Source: DRQF01 sp964559135
Lineage (GTDB): Bacteria > Planctomycetota > GCA-002687715 > DRQF01
Length of the DNA stretch: 51,016 nucleotides
Assembly (NCBI GenBank): GCA_964559135.1
Contig: CAZLGG010000015.1
Span: forward strand, 1-51,016
Reading direction: 5' to 3'
Below the pieces are notes generated by a model. The model was not told the origin of the DNA, ran no database searches, and saw only the letters and a program-made list of their open reading frames with translations. This document shows positions 50,090 to 51,016 of this stretch, in pieces (positions within the stretch are counted from its first letter, which is position 1; each line of letters begins with the position of its first letter). Both the position numbers and the translations under genes were made by a program.

Positions 50090-51016
50090 TTGATCGACAC
50101 CGTCGCCAGTCGAACGTTCAGGGAAATCCTCGATGGATTGCGACGAGAGATCGGTGCGGAGCGTCATGACATGTGGTTCAAGGACGTGAGTCTCTTGGAC
50201 TTCAAGCGGGGTCGCGTGCGCATGGGCGTCCCCAACGAGTTCTTTCGCGAATGGATCGCGCTTCACTACGTGGAATCCCTGGTGCGGAAGAGTCGGGATA
50301 TCTTGGGAACGTCCGTCACCTTCGACATCGTCATCGATGCGGAGCTGGCGGAGACCCATCGCAGAAGAGTCGAAGCGCGTCGACTCGATGAAGCGCTCGC
50401 GGAGAGCGCGTCCACGCCGTCTCGCCCCAACTTCGCCAACTTCATCGTCCGCCCCGAGAACGAGTTCGCGTATGAGACGATGAAGCGCCTGGTGACGGAT
50501 CGCAGTCACGCGGGAGGGAAGCGAGTCCTCTCGGAGAGCTTCAATCCCCTCGTCCTGGTCGGGCCTTCCGGAGCCGGCAAGAGTCATCTGCTTGCTGCCG
50601 CCTCCCAGGAACTCTCCGCCACGGGCCGCGTTGTCTCGCTCACGGCGGAGGAATTGACGCGGCAGTTCACCGCGTCGTTGCGTGCGAAGCGCGGCTTGGG
50701 GTTTCGTGCGAGGCTCGAGAGCGCCGACGTCCTGGTCGTCGACGAAGTGCACCGGTTGAAAGGGAAATCGGCGACGCAGCGTGAACTGCTGGCCTTGATC
50801 CGTTGCCTTCAGGACAGGGGTTCCCCGGTGTTGCTCGCAGCCCGGCACCATCCCCGCGAGATTCACGACATGAGTAAGACGTTACAGTCCATTCTTCTTT
50901 CGGGAATGTTGGTGAAGATGGATCTGCCTTCGGTTTCGTCGGTTCTCGAGTTCTTTCGCTCTCGGCATCCCACGACTCGCAGGGTGGCGTCGTCTCAACT
51001 CGTGCGGCGTCTGGCC
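50090..51016 (+). CDS. Divergent DnaA homologue, 5' part (runs off the window)
   Basis: 309 residues from TTG 50090 (GGGGGA 7 nt upstream), open to the end. Residues about 1-75 match DnaA domain I (LRREIGAERHDMWFKDVSLLDFKRGRVRMGVPNEFFREWI). Domain III starts near 124 (NFANFIVRPENEFAYE). Walker A is GPSGAGKS (158-165) and Walker B is VVDEVH (D218, E219). Two standard DnaA features are altered: the sensor-1 T-S-D is A-A-R, and the box VII block L-x-S-R-F is LQSIL (265-269), so the arginine finger is missing. Domain IV is beyond the window. It may be the sole initiator or a specialised paralogue. Confidence 0.78.
   Translation, partial: MIDTVASRTFREILDGLRREIGAERHDMWFKDVSLLDFKRGRVRMGVPNEFFREWIALHYVESLVRKSRDILGTSVTFDIVIDAELAETHRRRVEARRLDEALAESASTPSRPNFANFIVRPENEFAYETMKRLVTDRSHAGGKRVLSESFNPLVLVGPSGAGKSHLLAAASQELSATGRVVSLTAEELTRQFTASLRAKRGLGFRARLESADVLVVDEVHRLKGKSATQRELLALIRCLQDRGSPVLLAARHHPREIHDMSKTLQSILLSGMLVKMDLPSVSSVLEFFRSRHPTTRRVASSQLVRRLA

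Overview
The window is a gene-dense, high-G+C bacterial chromosome segment. It has no insertion sequence, prophage, CRISPR array or rRNA, and one tRNA. The gene content fits a Planctomycetota-like bacterium: a BlaI-type repressor, ECF sigma with zinc anti-sigma, a UbiX-like plus MqnP-like (futalosine menaquinone) pair, many exported lipoproteins and DUF1570-like metalloprotease proteins. This placement is inference; no rRNA or marker alignment was possible. Promoters that could be recognised are of the TTGACG-N16/18-TAnnnT type, and neighbouring genes very often overlap by 4 nt (ATGA, GTGA, TTGA).

Layout. 1-1153: start of a BlaI/MecI repressor (minus strand, with a promoter/operator) and a zinc-ribbon methyltransferase. 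1225-4605: a four-gene operon with 4-nt overlaps, alternating sigma factor, exported protein, anti-sigma factor and a second exported protein paralogous to the first. 4623-9865: a VOC protein, divergent from a coupled run of aminotransferase, threonine aldolase, phosphohexomutase and LarC; two face-to-face promoters lie between them. 9919-14201: an exported SH3/coiled-coil protein, a tandem-PDZ protein and a CstA transporter. 14181-17520 (minus): ruvB, SpoIID-like and tgt, overlapping. 17599-24245: a CPBP membrane protease, a 492-bp non-coding leader, and two tandem paralogous lipoproteins with beta-propeller ends.

24287-28702: ubiX-like, mqnP-like, holA and mutL, all overlapping by 4 nt. 28739-33555: an exported LolA-like protein, miaA, a lipoprotein, hisS and nadD. 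33594-41913: a large exported toroid-like protein, HtrA, a lipoprotein, CvpA, a DUF1570-like lipoprotein, and a coupled TerB-like membrane protein plus trypsin-like protease. 41988-47135: a PepSY-like lipoprotein, tRNA-Val(GAC) with promoter and terminator, an HTH-receiver regulator, a MATE exporter and a WYL-regulator (PafBC-like) pair behind a palindromic operator. 47243-51016: a TPR metalloprotease protein, then a divergent DnaA homologue cut by the window end.

Working together: housekeeping information-processing genes (ruvB, tgt, holA, mutL, miaA, hisS, nadD, dnaA-like) are interleaved with envelope genes. Eight exported proteins with signal-peptidase-I-type signals all have Gln at the predicted +1 position, which hints at a general feature of this organism's exported proteome.
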